Of a stretch of 64,000 nt of DNA, positions 46,165 through 57,991 are shown in pieces. Each line of letters starts with the position of its first letter. Positions within the stretch are counted from its first letter, which is position 1. Source of the stretch: Gibbula magus (lineage: Eukaryota; Mollusca; Gastropoda; Trochida; Trochidae); the NCBI GenBank assembly GCA_936450465.1, contig OW388300.1, forward strand, positions 52,066,551 through 52,130,550. Reading direction: 5' to 3'. A program made the translations under genes and the position numbers. Below the pieces are notes generated by a model. That model saw only the letters and a program-made list of their open reading frames with translations. It ran no database searches and had not been told where the DNA came from.

Positions 46165-46939
46165 TCCGCCTTGTTTACACCGAGTGACTAAAGGTACTTT
46201 CCTCTAAACGATACACATAACAGTAGAACAAAATTAAACAACTGCTTATTAAATAAAATATATGATTTAAAAACATTATTCTACAGCAACATCACTATAT
46301 TAATACAGTTTCAAAAATTGTAATGACAACATGCATTGTGTACGATAATATATTGTTAAAGCAGATCCTTTAAATCCTACTAGTTGTCTGCTGACACTAC
46401 ATGTAAATGCACGTGCATTCCATGAGCGGGAACGGCCACGTACTTGTGTACAATTCTGATAGACAGACAAGGATACCTGGACCCTTATTTTTTTCATTTA
46501 ATCTACTATATGGTTTATGCCATGAATGTTTTTGTGTTATTTATTCACAAGGATTTCAAATGGATTTACATGGATTATGAATGGCACATAACCTGTAAGT
46601 ACTTCTTTTGCATTCGTTCAATATGTTGTTACTATTTGTTGTAGCTCAAGCTTGGGCGATTTATACCACAATATATAAATCGTATGATTTGAATTCACAA
46701 CATTGAAAGTAATTCACTATGTTATGTTAGGGAGGGGGGAAAGCGGCAGCTACTTTGAATGTCCCCGTGCCAACGGAGGACATGTTTAGTTTATTTATAT
46801 TCTTTCTCATGTTTGGTCTATACAGAATCACTTTAGTTCTTTATTTATATGCTTTGTCATCACCATACATTGTAAAATTGGGTACCACGTCAACCACATG
46901 TGCATTATGTGTTTAACACTTGATAGGTATTCTAAAGAT
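46165..46939. other. Spacer between LINE ORF1 and ORF2
   Basis: AT-rich sequence with no long frame. Longer than usual for an inter-ORF spacer, so it may contain other inserted DNA. Confidence 0.4.
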
Positions 46940-47041
46940 CACACCACGACGGGAAGGCTAAAAATTATTTCCTCAAATTGTCAGGGTCTTAATAGTTATA
47001 AGAAAAGAATGGACGTATTTGAACATTATTTAAATACCTAT
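46940..47041 (+). pseudogene. LINE ORF2, N-terminal endonuclease fragment
   Basis: 'LKIISSNCQGLNSYKKRMDV' followed by FEHYLN is the conserved start of an APE-type endonuclease (N-x-x-G near the start). It is cut by the DIRS element and resumes at about 53600 with GDIYCIQDTRFTKD. Confidence 0.8.
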
Positions 47042-47204
47042 CTGTTGACTAGACCTACTTTGCCCTACCTCCTAATGGTAATGCTATTTCAACCTTAATA
47101 CAGACGAACTTGAAGAGTGGAGAAGGGGTGCGTAAAATCCCTTATCCAAGGGCCGGTAAGTCTAGGTGGTCTCGTGACGTCACTACCTGTTCATATCACT
47201 CTCC
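47042..47204 (+). repeat. Left inverted terminal repeat of the DIRS element
   Basis: Reverse-complementary to 53403-53565 with only a few mismatches. Weak complementarity of the flanks (TTATTTAAATACC versus 'AAGTATAAATAA') makes the outer limit uncertain by about 15 bp. Confidence 0.9.
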
Positions 47205-47334
47205 TAAAAGTTGCAGAGCAAGGCAGACGTGTTTTGTTTTGTTCTGTGACTGGGTATTTAGCGGCTTGTGTTGCTAACTTGCTATTTTTCTCTTGTTTGG
47301 TCAAGAGATACCCTCAACTTTATTCTTCGGTAGT

Positions 47335-47950
47335 GCGTGTGACTTGCTTCGCTTGTCATCCGCTTTCGCTTGTCATACGCCTTTCGGTCCGTTTTCTAGT
47401 GCTAACTGTTAGGTGTTTGTCTTGCGTATGGTAGAGGAGTAGTGGCATCTCTCCTAATGTTTGACTTGCTTCGCTGGCCATTCGCTTTCGCTTGTCATGC
47501 GCTTTTTGGTCCGTACTCTAGTGCTAACTGTGGGTTGTTGACTTGCGTACGGTAAAGGAGCAGTGGAATCACTCCTACGCGTTTGACTTGCTTCGCTTGT
47601 CATTCGCTTTCGCTTGTCATACGCCTGTCGGTCCGTACTCTAGTGCTAATTGTTAGGTGTTTGTCTTGCGTATGGTAGAGGAGTAGTGGTATCTCTCCTA
47701 ATCGTTTGGCTTGCTTCGTTTGTCATTCGCTTTCGCTTGCCATACGCTTTTCGGTCTGTACTTTAGGGAACTGTGGGTTGTTGACTTGCGTAGGGTAAAG
47801 GAGCAGTGGAATCTCTCCTACGCGTTTGGCTTGCTTCGCTTGTCATTCGCTTTTCGCTTGTCATACGCCTGCGTTCTGTACTCAAGTGCTTCGCGTCTCG
47901 CTTGGCTTCTCGCCTCGCCTGTCACTGGCTTCGCTAGTTGTTCGCCTAAG
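47335..47950 (+). repeat. Five ~121-bp tandem repeats in the DIRS 5' region
   Basis: Units starting GACTTGCTTCGCTTGTCAT (or GGCTTGC...) begin near 47341, 47463, 47585, 47708 and 47828. Each contains 'ATTCGCTTTCGCTTGTCAT' and 'GGAGTAGTGG' or 'GGAGCAGTGG'. They lie between the left repeat and gag, a plausible regulatory/leader region. Confidence 0.9.
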
Positions 47951-48510
47951 GTGGGTGACTAGCTTGGTTAAGGAGCAGTGGATACACTCCTCGTCAGTGA
48001 CACGCGTTGCCCGTTGCTAGCTTTCGCCTACCATTCGCCTTTGGCTTCGCCTTAGGTCGATTCTACGCGACTCATCCTTAGGGTGATTCGCTTTGGTTCA
48101 AGTGACTCGCTACGCCAGTCACTTAAGGTTTGGTACACGCACGGGTGTTATGTGAATAAAGATTGAATTATCTTGTAAGTGTTTAGCCTAGTTTTTGTCT
48201 GGCTTGTTCGTCTGTGTTTACCTTGGCGGGTTGTTACTTGATTTTGACTTTGTGCTCTTCGAGTTCAGAGTTTTTGTTTCAACTCTCTTGATTGCATATC
48301 GTCAGAGTTGTTGTGCTTTTGCTCCACCGCTTGGGTGTTTCACGTGTGTGACTCACCTCGTCTACGCTACGCTACTTAGGTGTCTTTCTGTAGGGATTCA
48401 CCTCGTCTACGCTACGCGAGCGAGTGTCTCGTGTTTGTGCTACGCCGTGTAGGTGACTCGACTGTCTCTACCTTCGCTTACGTTACGCGTTTTATCGTTT
48501 ATCGTTAGCC

Positions 48511-50300
48511 ATGTACTCCGCCTTCTGCACGAACTGCGGAGGCAGGAAGTCCGCCTCTAAGGATCCGCACTTGTTATGTGCAAGGACCTTTGCGAAGAGG
48601 ATTACTGTTGCGATGAGTGCGCTCCTCTCTCCGAATCGGAGTTCCACGCGTACGTTTCCGCCATACGCAAGTCGGTGGCCGATAGGGCTGCGTTTCAGAA
48701 GCGTGCGTCGTCAGCTCAACGTAGGGAGCGGTCTCCCGTTCGTCATCCGTCTCCGGTGGAGGATGTAGACATTGTCCTCACGGAACGGGCGGATGAATTC
48801 GACAGGTAATCGGACATGTCCGAACCCGCTGGGGGGTCGAAGGATTTACGCTCCCCCCATCCGCCGTCGTGTTCCGGTTCTCGTTCGCGGACTCACCCGT
48901 TGTCCCCTCCTTCGCCAGACAAGCGGTTGTCTCCGCTTAGACTTAAGGTGGGCGGACCCACTACGCCCAAGAGCAAGAAGAAGAAGTCCAAGAAGTCTAG
49001 GTTTGACAAGGTCGATCCGTCCCTCCTTCTGGCATCCGTCAAGGATATGGTCTCTTCCTTGCCCGATGCACGTTTGGGTCCGCGGACCTTACCCACTCAC
49101 ACTACGACTACGCAATCGTGTGAGCCCTATGCGGATGACGTACCTCAGGGTGCGCGTTCCTCGTCCGCTCGGGCCTCCGCATCCGCGACTCCTTCGCGTA
49201 CCCCTCGCACCCCTACGCGGCGTGTCACGGTGCTGTCACACTTACGTGAGTCCTCGCCGGACTCACCGGAGCGTGACACCCGCTACGTGGACGTGTCGAA
49301 CCCTCCGTTCATCAGTATAGAAACGGAGGCGGAGGGTACGGGGTTGTCGGAGGATCCGCCAGTGGTTGACGCAATAGCTATGCTATCCAAAGTGGCTTCG
49401 TTCGCGGACGTTCCACTTAGCCAAGTCAGCGTGACTGGTCCGCGCACGTCGGCGGCCAGGAGGGCTTCCTTTTGCCCTGATGGCGAGGTACCTCCCGTGC
49501 GTCTTGCCCTTCCACCTCATAGGCTCCTGTTGGAGGCCACCGAGGATATGGAGCAAGTCGTATCATCTGCGATGCCCAATCGTCTGCTTCCGCCTTTGGT
49601 GGTGCCGGACAAGCGCAGACGGCAACTGCCCTTGTATCCGGTGCCTTTTCAACTTGTTCCGCCTCCCCTTGATCAGGGTGCATTTCGGTTGTTTTCCACC
49701 AACCTGCTTCACCGCGTGTCTGAGGCACAGTTCTCTCATCTTGACAGGGAGGCGCGTTCGGTGTTAGGCTTGGGAAACAACGTGGCTTTCACATGTCAGG
49801 CGATGCTGGCTTGTGCTAAGCAGGCGGGCATGGAGGCGGGGGACCCGGTGTTGTTCAAAGCGTTTGGTGATGTGGCTGCGGACCTTGCGCAGATCATGTT
49901 GTCAGCGTCGCGAATTTCATCGAGTATAACAGTACTTTGCAGAGACAACTTCCTCTACCGGTCAGGTATCAACCCCGATCATAAGACGTTCCTTCGACAT
50001 GCCCCTGCTCACGCTGAAACTCTGTTTGGGGGTCGTATCCCGGAGGTTTTGAGAGCACGACAGGAGGCCCAACAGCAAGACCTCACCAATCGGCTCGTCA
50101 CGCAGAGGCAAACAACACCAAGGCGTCCGCAGACCAGTTTTCGTCAGGGGCAAGGCCAGGGCAGTGGCCAACCTTCCCCCAAGAAAGCGAAAACGGACTT
50201 TCGGCGGGGAGGTCGTGGCCGTGGATCCACGGGTCAGTCCCCCAAGTCCCCCCGGCCTGGCGCCGGAGGTCGTACCCCGCAAAAGAAGCGGAGGAAGTGA
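48511..50300 (+). pseudogene. DIRS gag-like ORF
   Basis: The N-terminus MYSAFCTNCGGRKSASKDPH, shifted one frame to 'CKDLCEEDYCCDECAPLSE', gives a cysteine-rich start typical of DIRS gag. The frame reaches a TAA at 48807-48809, then continues uninterrupted as 494 codons from 48816 to 50300, ending in a long basic Gly/Arg/Lys tail (GRGRGSTGQSPKSPRP). So gag has one frameshift and one premature stop. Gag-like protein is thought to package the RNA. Confidence 0.7.
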
Positions 50301-50484
50301 CTCGTGGTCACCCCCTCTGCTCCCTCCTCCACTCGTCCCGGTATCGGAGGGCTTGGTGGGGGGTCGGCTCCAAGATTTTGTCAGCAACTGGGTACAGTTA
50401 GGGTTAGACCCTTACGTGTGTCGGATTCTGGGTCAGGGGTTCCGCATTCCCGTCTCATCTCCCCCGCCCCTCACCTGAACTCCA

Positions 50485-52240
50485 ATGGAGCGTCCCTTAG
50501 CAGGGGACCGGCTCAAATTGACATTGGAACAGGTGGAGATATTAATCTCCAAATGGGCGGTGCAGGAGGTCCTGACCCCGCATCTAACGCCGGGGTTTTA
50601 CTCCCCAGTGTTCGTAATACCCAAAAGGAACTCGAAAAAATGGCGGCTAATTCACAATTTGAAGGTGTTCAACCGCTCCTTCCTCGTTCAGCCGCCATAT
50701 TTATGACTCTTGAGGCTTCCCTCAGTGATGCGGTCCTTGGAGCGCTCAGACTGCATGGTGTCTCTCGGTCTACAGGATGCGTACCTGCACGTTCCGATTC
50801 ACTATCGGGACCGCAGGTACCTCCGCTTCCTCCTGTACGGCAGTCATTTTCAGTGGTGCGTGCTCCCGTTCGGGATCTCGTCCGCCCCCTGGTTATTCAC
50901 ACGGGTGACTCAGCCCATCGTCCAATTCCTTCACCAATGAGACATTCAGTTCCTAATGTACTTGGACGATGGGATCGCTCACGACCGCTCCCCTGTCGTT
51001 CTCGAGGCCCAGCTCAGGTTCACGATGGACCTGTTCCGTAGTCTGGGGTGGCTAGTGAACTTAGAGAAGTCGGACTTGGTTCCGGCAACTCTTCTGAAGT
51101 TCCTAGGTGCTATCCTAGACACCCGGCTGTTCCGCGGGTTCGTCACGAGGGAGCGGATGGCTCGTTACGATCGCCTTATGGATCGCGCGCTCGACGCATC
51201 GATCTCCCTACGTCAGTGGCAAAGAGTGTTGGGGTTATTAACATCAGCTCAGGACCTGACCCGCAGGGGGAGGTTGTTCCTTCGCCCGTTACAGGTGTTC
51301 CTGAATCCCCACATCAGGGAGACGCGTTGTCGTCACGACATAGTCTTAACCCCAGACCTACATCGGTTCCTAGCTTGGTGGCGGGTAGACGAGAGTGTGT
51401 TCGCAGGCGTTCCACTTCGTCCTCGCCCCCCCCTCAGCTCACCTGTTTGTAGACGCCTCCACCCAAGGGTGGGGGGCGCACATGAGTCACGAGCAGGTGG
51501 CGGGAGTTTGGTCCCCATCAGAGAGGAACCTACACATCAACGTCCTCGAGTTGGACGCAGTACGTCTTGCCATTCAGCACTGGCAGGTCCCCTTGAGGGG
51601 CCAGTGCCTGCTAGTACACACGGAAAGTTCGGCGGCTGCTTGGTCGATAAACAAGCAGGGGTCCACCAAGGCGCAGTCTCTGCTACGCGTGTCACTCCAG
51701 CTCTTCGAGTTGGTGGACGAGGTGGACCTGGACGTTCGAGCAGTCCACATTCCGGGTGCCAAGAACGTCTTGGCGGACACGTTATCACGTCCAGATGCCC
51801 CTCCCCCAACGGAGTGGCAACTGAATCCGGTTTTCAGGGGGTTGTGTCTCCAGTTCGGCACCCCGCTGATAGATCTGTTCGCGACGTGTCTCAACCACCA
51901 ATTGCCAACCTACATCTCCCCAGTGCCAGACCCGCTAGCGATGGGATTAGATGCGCTCTCGTTAGGGTGGGAGGGGATGGACGCCTATGCTTTTCCACCG
52001 CCGGCCATCCTCTCCCAAGTTGTAGCCAAGATAGGGGAAACTCGGATTCTTCATCTCCTGCTGGTTGCCCCTTGGTGGCCAGCCCGGCCGTGGTTCGTTC
52101 CTCTCCGTCGGCTCTGTCAGCAGGAACCGTTTCCAATTCAGATACGGAGGGATCTGCTCATCAGCAGGCCAAGCGGAAGGTTACACGAGAACCCTCAGGT
52201 GTTCTCCCTTCATGCTTGGCTTGTATTAAAAGAGGGTTAA
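50485..52240 (+). pseudogene. DIRS reverse transcriptase-RNase H
   Basis: RT motifs in order: 'YSPVFVIPKRNSKKWRLIHN', 'LQDAYLHVPIH', 'VLPFGISSAPWLFTRV' and the catalytic 'MYLDDGIAH'. Two TGA codons interrupt (50704-50706 and 50938-50940). RNase H begins at 'HLFVDASTQGWGAH' after a frame change at a C8 run near 51427. It includes 'NVLELDAVRLAI' and 'AKNVLADTLSR', followed by the DIRS-specific block 'DLFATCLNHQLPTYISP' and ending at TAA 52238-52240. The product would copy the element's RNA into DNA. Confidence 0.85.
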
Positions 52241-53272
52241 GGAGTAGAGGATACTCTAAGTGCGTCGCCAACGCAATAGCTACCTCGCATAGGAAAACCA
52301 CTAGGAAGCTCTATGATTTGCAGTGGCAGGCCTTCGCCTCTTTCTGTGCTCAGAGGGATTTCATTCCGGCAGAGGCTTCGGTGCCTCAGGTTGACTAGAC
52401 ATCTTAAGGCGTCGTCAATTAACACCAACATGTCGGCTATCCTGTCGGTTCTCAGGAAGAGATCACCAGGCTTGGATGTGTCGGTCCTAAAGGGCCTCAT
52501 TAAAACCTTCCGTTCGGTGGACGGCAGGTCCAGGCTTCGCCCACCTGAATGGGACTTAGCCATTGTGCTCAACCACCTGCGCTCCGATAGGTATGAACCG
52601 CTCTCCGACGTGCCTCTCCTCCCTCTCACCATCAAGGTCATTTTTCTGGTGGCCATGGCCTCTGCAGCGCGGATTTCAGAGATCCATGCATTGCAGGCGG
52701 ACCTGCTACGTTTTGAGGTCAGGGAGGGGGGCTCCGCCTCGCTGGGGTTGGCTCCTGATTTTGTCTGTAAGAACCAGGCAGCGGATGAAGCGGGACGTAC
52801 GTTCTCTATCCCAGCTCTGGGTTCGGACTCAGGTGAGGTGGATCTCTCTCTGTGTCCAGTAAGAGCCTTGAGGGTGTACACGCAGCGTACCCACAGGCTG
52901 AGGGATGGCAGGCGTCGTCTGTTCTTGCCTCACTCACCCAGGAGCACCAAGGAACTAGACAAGCGAGCGTTGGGGGTGTATCTAAGATCGGCGGTAATTG
53001 ATGCGTACAAGGCCGCTGATTTGCCTCCGCCGTCGCGTTCCAATCCTCATGAGATCCGCGCAGTTTCAGCCACGATGTCGTATCACTGCAACATCGCGGT
53101 TTCGGATGTCATGGCAGGGTGTTTTTGGCGTTCATCAGAGGTTTTCGCCAACCATTACCTACGAGATGTCTCCACAGCTGATCTTGAAGGCATCTCTAGG
53201 CTGGGTCCACAGGTCTTCGCGCAGACGAAGGTGGTCCCCCCAACCAGACCAAGAAGGGGTCATCCTTCTTAG
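52200..53272 (+). pseudogene. DIRS tyrosine recombinase
   Basis: The N-terminal part (SHRKTTRKLYDLQWQAFASF) overlaps the end of the RNase H frame, and after a frameshift near 52390 continues as a 319-codon frame. Catalytic signatures of the phage-integrase fold are present: arginine in SAARISEIHAL, H-x-x-R in NPHEIRAVSAT, and the tyrosine in NHYLRDVS. It would integrate the circular DNA copy. Only the one frameshift spoils it. Confidence 0.85.
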
Positions 53273-53402
53273 ACGCTTTTGAGACTTATTGTAAATAAAC
53301 AGGGTTTACATTGCTAACTCTCGTGTCTGTTGGTTTTTTCTTTAACTACGCTCTAGGCCCTCCCATCCTCCCCACTTGGTCTGTCTTGCCTTTGGGACTT
53401 TC

Positions 53403-53565
53403 GGAGAGTGATATGAACAGGTAGTGACGTCACGAGACCACCTAGACTTACCGGCCCTTGGATAAGGGATTTTACGCACCCCTTCTCCACTCTTCAAGTT
53501 CGTCTGTATTAAGGTTGAAATAGCATTACCCTTAGGAGGTAAGGCAAAGTAGGTCTAGTCAACAG
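53403..53565 (-). repeat. Right inverted terminal repeat of the DIRS element
   Basis: Mirror of 47042-47204. It ends GGTCTAGTCAACAG, after which LINE sequence resumes. Confidence 0.9.
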
Positions 53566-56500
53566 GTAAGTATAAATAATTACGTTTAATCAAAAACGTA
53601 CTATTTTAAAAAGAAGAACGGAGATATTTACTGTATTCAAGATACTCGCTTTACTAAAGATATAGAACAAAAAATGCAGATACTCCGGATTTCTACGCAA
53701 ACGTTACGAAATTAATCAAAGGTCTAGAAACAGAAACAAATATTATTTGTGGTGACTTCAATCTAGTACAATATCAACAGAAAGATACATTCAACTATAA
53801 AAATATTAATAATCCCAATTCGAGGCAAATGGTCCAAGAGATGATGGAAGAGCTTAATCTGTATGATCCTTGAATAGAAGCAAACGATTAACATTGCATG
53901 TTGAAAACCAAAACCATTAAAACAGGCACGTTTAGATTTCTTCTTAACAAGTAAAAGTTTAGAAAAGTCAATCAAGTCAACCGCTATAACTACTAGTTAC
54001 AGATCTGATCACTCTATTATTTCACTCGAAATAGAATTCACTAAACTGGAAAGGGGTCAAGGCTTTTGGAAATTCAATAACAGTCTTCTTCATGACAAGA
54101 TATACGTGTCTGGGGTTAAGCAAATAATTGAGGAAAACAGTTGAACAATATCATACCAAGGACATAAATAGGACATAAGGTGATAAACTACTGAAATTAA
54201 ATGAACAGCTTGTTTTGGAAACATTACTGTGTAACATAAGGGTATTTTCAATAAAATATTTATCGACAAAGGAGAGGGACAGATTAAAAGAACAAGATAT
54301 TGATGAAATGCTTGAGAAACTAGAACACGATCTAGACCAATGTCTTGATCAAGATAATATGGATCAGATAACGAAAATAGACGAATTGAAAATTAGAAAA
54401 CTTGAATTGAATAAGATAAAGACAGACGGCATTATACTAAGATCAAAGGCAACCTGTGTAGAAAAAGGAGAGAAACATCTAAATACTTCCTTTCAGAAAC
54501 AGAAATTCCTAAATAAAGCCATCACTAAACTAAATAAAGAAGGCAAATTTATAACTGATACAAACGGAATCATTCAACATGTAAAGTCCTACTACAATAA
54601 CCTCTACACAACTAAAGAAGTGAAATATGCAAATCTTGAACTACTATTCGAAAATAAGGATATTCCTAGACTAACTAAAGAGGATTCAAATAGTCTTGAA
54701 GGGGAATTGCAATATCAGGAAGTTCTTGACGCCCTCAATAAAATGAAGAATGAAATAAGCCCTTGTCCATCAGGCTTTACAGCTGAATTTTATAAGTTTT
54801 TCAGGAAAGACATAAACTCGTTTTTGATCAACTCATTAAACTGTGCGCTTAAAATAGGTGAGCTATCAGTGAGTCAGACACAAGGGTTAATTACAAGCAT
54901 ACCAAAAAAAGAAAAATCAAAAGAATTTATAAAAAAAATTCGGCCAATAACTTTACTAAACACATCATACAAGATTGCATCAGCAACGATAGCTGCACGA
55001 ATAAAAAAAATGTCTTGCCTAGAATTATAAGCGAGGACCAAAAAGCTTTTATGAAAGGCAGGTACATAGGGGAATGTACGAGATTGGTACTTGATATTAT
55101 GGACTTTACGGACTATATGAACATACCAGGTATTCTGATACTTATTGACTTTGAAAAAGCTTTCGATTCAGTAGAATGGAAATTTAGGTACATAGGGGAA
55201 TGTACGAGATTGGTTCTTGATATTATGGACTTTACGGACTATATGAACATACCAGGTATTCTGATACTTATTGACTTTGAAAAAGCTTTCGATTCAGTAG
55301 AATGGAAATTTATCGATAGTTGTCTAAATAACATAACCTCAAGCTTTTAGTAAACGGATTTACTTCAGATTTGTTCGAAATAACAAGAGGTTGTAGACAA
55401 GGCGACCCACTATCACCGTATATTTTCCTAATTTGTGTTGAAATACTTGCACATATGTTACGAACAAATTAAAACATCAAAGGCATTAAAATGCATGAAC
55501 TTGAATATCTCCTAACTCTATATGCTGATGATACAACAATAATTTTAGATGGAACTGAAAATTGCTTCAAGGCGACTATAGATAGGCTAAAGAAATACGC
55601 ATCATTCTCTGGCCTTGAAATGAATATTGAAAAAACTAAGGTAATATGGATCGGATCAAAGCAATACTCATCCACAACATACTGTGACTCTTCAGACATG
55701 GATTGGACACAACGTCCATTTACACTTCTTGGCATACAATTTCATCATAATGTGGCAGAAATGGTTGAAAGAAATTACAAGGATAAACTTAAGAAAATAG
55801 ATAACCTAATGACTGTCTGGTCTCGTAGGGATCTCACACCTTTGGGTAGAATTATAGTCCTATTTTGCCATTACTGAATCATATTTTTACTTCAATTCCT
55901 AACCCAAAGGTAGATATGATAAATAAATTACAACAGAAATGTTTCTCGTTTGTTTGGGGAGGTAAACCAGACAAAGTGAAACGAACCTTGATCGTACAAG
56001 ACTACGAACACGGGGGATTAAAAGTACCATTGATATAAGAAACGATACTATCCCAGAAAATATCCTGGATACGAATATTGTACACTAGAAATACTAAGTT
56101 GACACATCTTACTGACTTTTTCCTACCAATTACTCTCTTAAATCCTATAGAAATGGGATCAAAATATCTTAGAACATGTATTATACCAAATATAAGAAAT
56201 GTCTTCTGGAAAGATGTTTTCAATGCATGGGCAAGTAAAAATACTGTCAATGATATCCAAACCAAATACCTCTGGGCTAATGACAATATTTTAATAGACA
56301 GAAACAAGGCCAGTTATGTTGAAACATTATGTGAGAGCAAATGTAAGATTTATAAATGACTTCTTACCTGTGTTGAATTTCAACAAATATATAATCTGAA
56401 AACTAACTTCTTGGAATTTACAGGTTTGACACACTGTATAAGGAAATACATCCAAATCAACTCACTGACTATTGATAAGAAACATGATGTGCCTTTTATT

Positions 56501-57265
56501 CCTGACAACGTGAAAGTATTATTTAAGGCTACCAAAGGATGTAAGGAATTCTACAAGAATTTAATAAAATCAGATTTAATAACGAGTCAAGTTGTTAGTG
56601 AAAGGAAATGGGAAATTGATATCGGATCGCATATAAATAAAGAGGAGTGGAAAATATATAACTACATTCCATTTCGAAGCACTGTTAGTTATAAACTTAG
56701 GTGGTTTCAATACCGCATTGTCCATAGAATACTTAAAAACAGAAGAGCTGTTATTTACAAATTTCAAACGTCTCAATTATGTACATTTTGTAAGTGTTCA
56801 TTTGAAACTATAAAGCATATTTTATTCGATTGTGTACATGTAAAAAGTATGTGGCATCTCTTATTTGAATGGATCAAATATAAGACTGACATACATTTAG
56901 AACCTAATATAACACATATTATGTTGGGATACAAGGACAAGCGAAATGATGTTCTAAATTTGAGCTTTATTGTTACCAAACATTATATCTATACATGCAA
57001 ATGTCACAACAGAAAGCCGCACATAAACGGTCTTAAATCAGTCATTCGAGACACTTATGACGTTAGTAAGCAGATGCTTTGGTCTTCATGCCACAGTCTT
57101 TTTGCATAATCTCTTCTCATTTTCTGCTAGGTTGAAATGAAAATGTTTACCATGTAAACCCAAATGCCGACTGTATGGTAGATACTATGCAATGTTATAT
57201 ATGTTGAAAATGTTTGATTATGTATATGTATGGTATCTTCAATAAGAAATAAAGTGAGAGAAAAA
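53566..57265 (+). pseudogene. LINE ORF2 (L1/Tx1-type): endonuclease remainder, RT, zinc knuckle, 3' UTR
   Basis: Endonuclease motifs: GDIYCIQDTRFTKD (53619), CGDFNLVQ (53750), then 'RLDFFLTSKS' with 'SYRSDHSIISLEI'. RT: 'KKIRPITLLNTSYKI' in the 54215-55030 frame; after a frameshift 'EDQKAFMKGRYIGE' and motif A 'LILIDFEKAFDSVEW', which is duplicated; then 'RGCRQGDPLSPYIF' and 'LTLYADDTTII' in later frames. The C-terminal frame 56411-57109 has the knuckle CTFCKCSFETIKHILFDC. A short 3' UTR ends AAGAAATAAAGTGAG near 57255. Clearly inactive, with several frameshifts and stops. Together with 45464-46164 and 46940-47041 it is one element of about 5.3 kb without the DIRS insertion. Confidence 0.85.
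55061..55312 (+). repeat. 126-bp tandem duplication across RT motif A
   Basis: 'GGTACATAGGGGAATGTACG' begins at 55061 and again at 55187. The two 126-bp units differ at about one base (GGTACTTG versus GGTTCTTG). The reading frame (42 codons) is preserved, so motif A occurs twice. Confidence 0.95.
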
Positions 57266-57991
57266 GATTGCATCTACGCTCATGATTGCAAATAATGTCG
57301 TCAATTAATTTCATTTTAGCCAATTCGTGTTCGGTATATATAAAAAGATGCAAACATTTATATTGAAAATAGTGTAACTTAATATCTCTGTAACATTGTC
57401 TAGGAAGACTAAATATTTATTTCCAGTTTAAAATAGCTAACAACATGTGCTGTCATTTGCTGCAGACTTTAGGAAGGTGGGCATTTTGAATAAGTTTGCC
57501 ATAAATCTTTCGAGAGCCCTTCACGGGTTTGATCCAATCCATTAAGAAAGTATTGATGTTAAGATCATTAAGTCACATAGACTCAGAATTTTCTATCACA
57601 TTGTTCCATTGTTTCGGGAGGTTGCTAAGAACACGGTAATAGTCTAAATATGTTCCCTTCAGAGTGAATTTTCTTTTCAGATCAGCAAAAGTCATTCTCA
57701 TCGCACAAATCTCTTACGTTATATACTCCCCCTTAAGGAACCATTCTTCTTTGATAAGTGATGAGTCTGCAAATTGGTGATTAAGTCATATCGGTTCAGC
57801 AAAAACAGCACTAATATCTCTTGCGTCAGTTACATGTGAGTGATAGTAATTACTCCAAGTGAGTATCAGATCATGCCAATATTGGTTAATAATTTTACAA
57901 GGTCTGTATTAATGCACATTGGAGCCCAATTAAAAGACACGATTTAGTTGGAAATAACTGTTATATAACTTCTTGAACATGTTTTTTCAGG
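57266..57991. other. No gene seen
   Basis: AT-rich spacer between the two LINEs. It may contain decayed 5' sequence of the second LINE, but I cannot demonstrate it. Confidence 0.4.

Larger units (their letters stand above)
47042..53565 (+). mobile_element. DIRS-type tyrosine-recombinase retrotransposon (6.5 kb)
   Basis: Inverted terminal repeats of 163 bp (47042-47204 and 53403-53565) are nearly identical; both start CTGTTGACTAGACC and contain 'CCCTTATCCAAGGGCCGG'. The order gag, reverse transcriptase-RNase H, tyrosine recombinase identifies a DIRS1-like element, which integrates with a tyrosine recombinase rather than an integrase and makes no target duplication; none is seen. It is far richer in GC than the host. 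The arms are near-identical, yet the genes carry stops and frameshifts, so this copy cannot move by itself. It split the endonuclease domain of a LINE. Confidence 0.92.

Noticed and set aside
48772..49320. 182-codon Arg/Pro-rich plus-strand frame
   Set aside because: Overlaps gag in another frame; its arginine/proline bias is typical of a frame-shifted GC-rich gene.
51537..52136. Antisense open frames across the DIRS pol region (also 49962-50387 and 52237-52881)
   Set aside because: Shadows of GC-rich coding sequence on the other strand.
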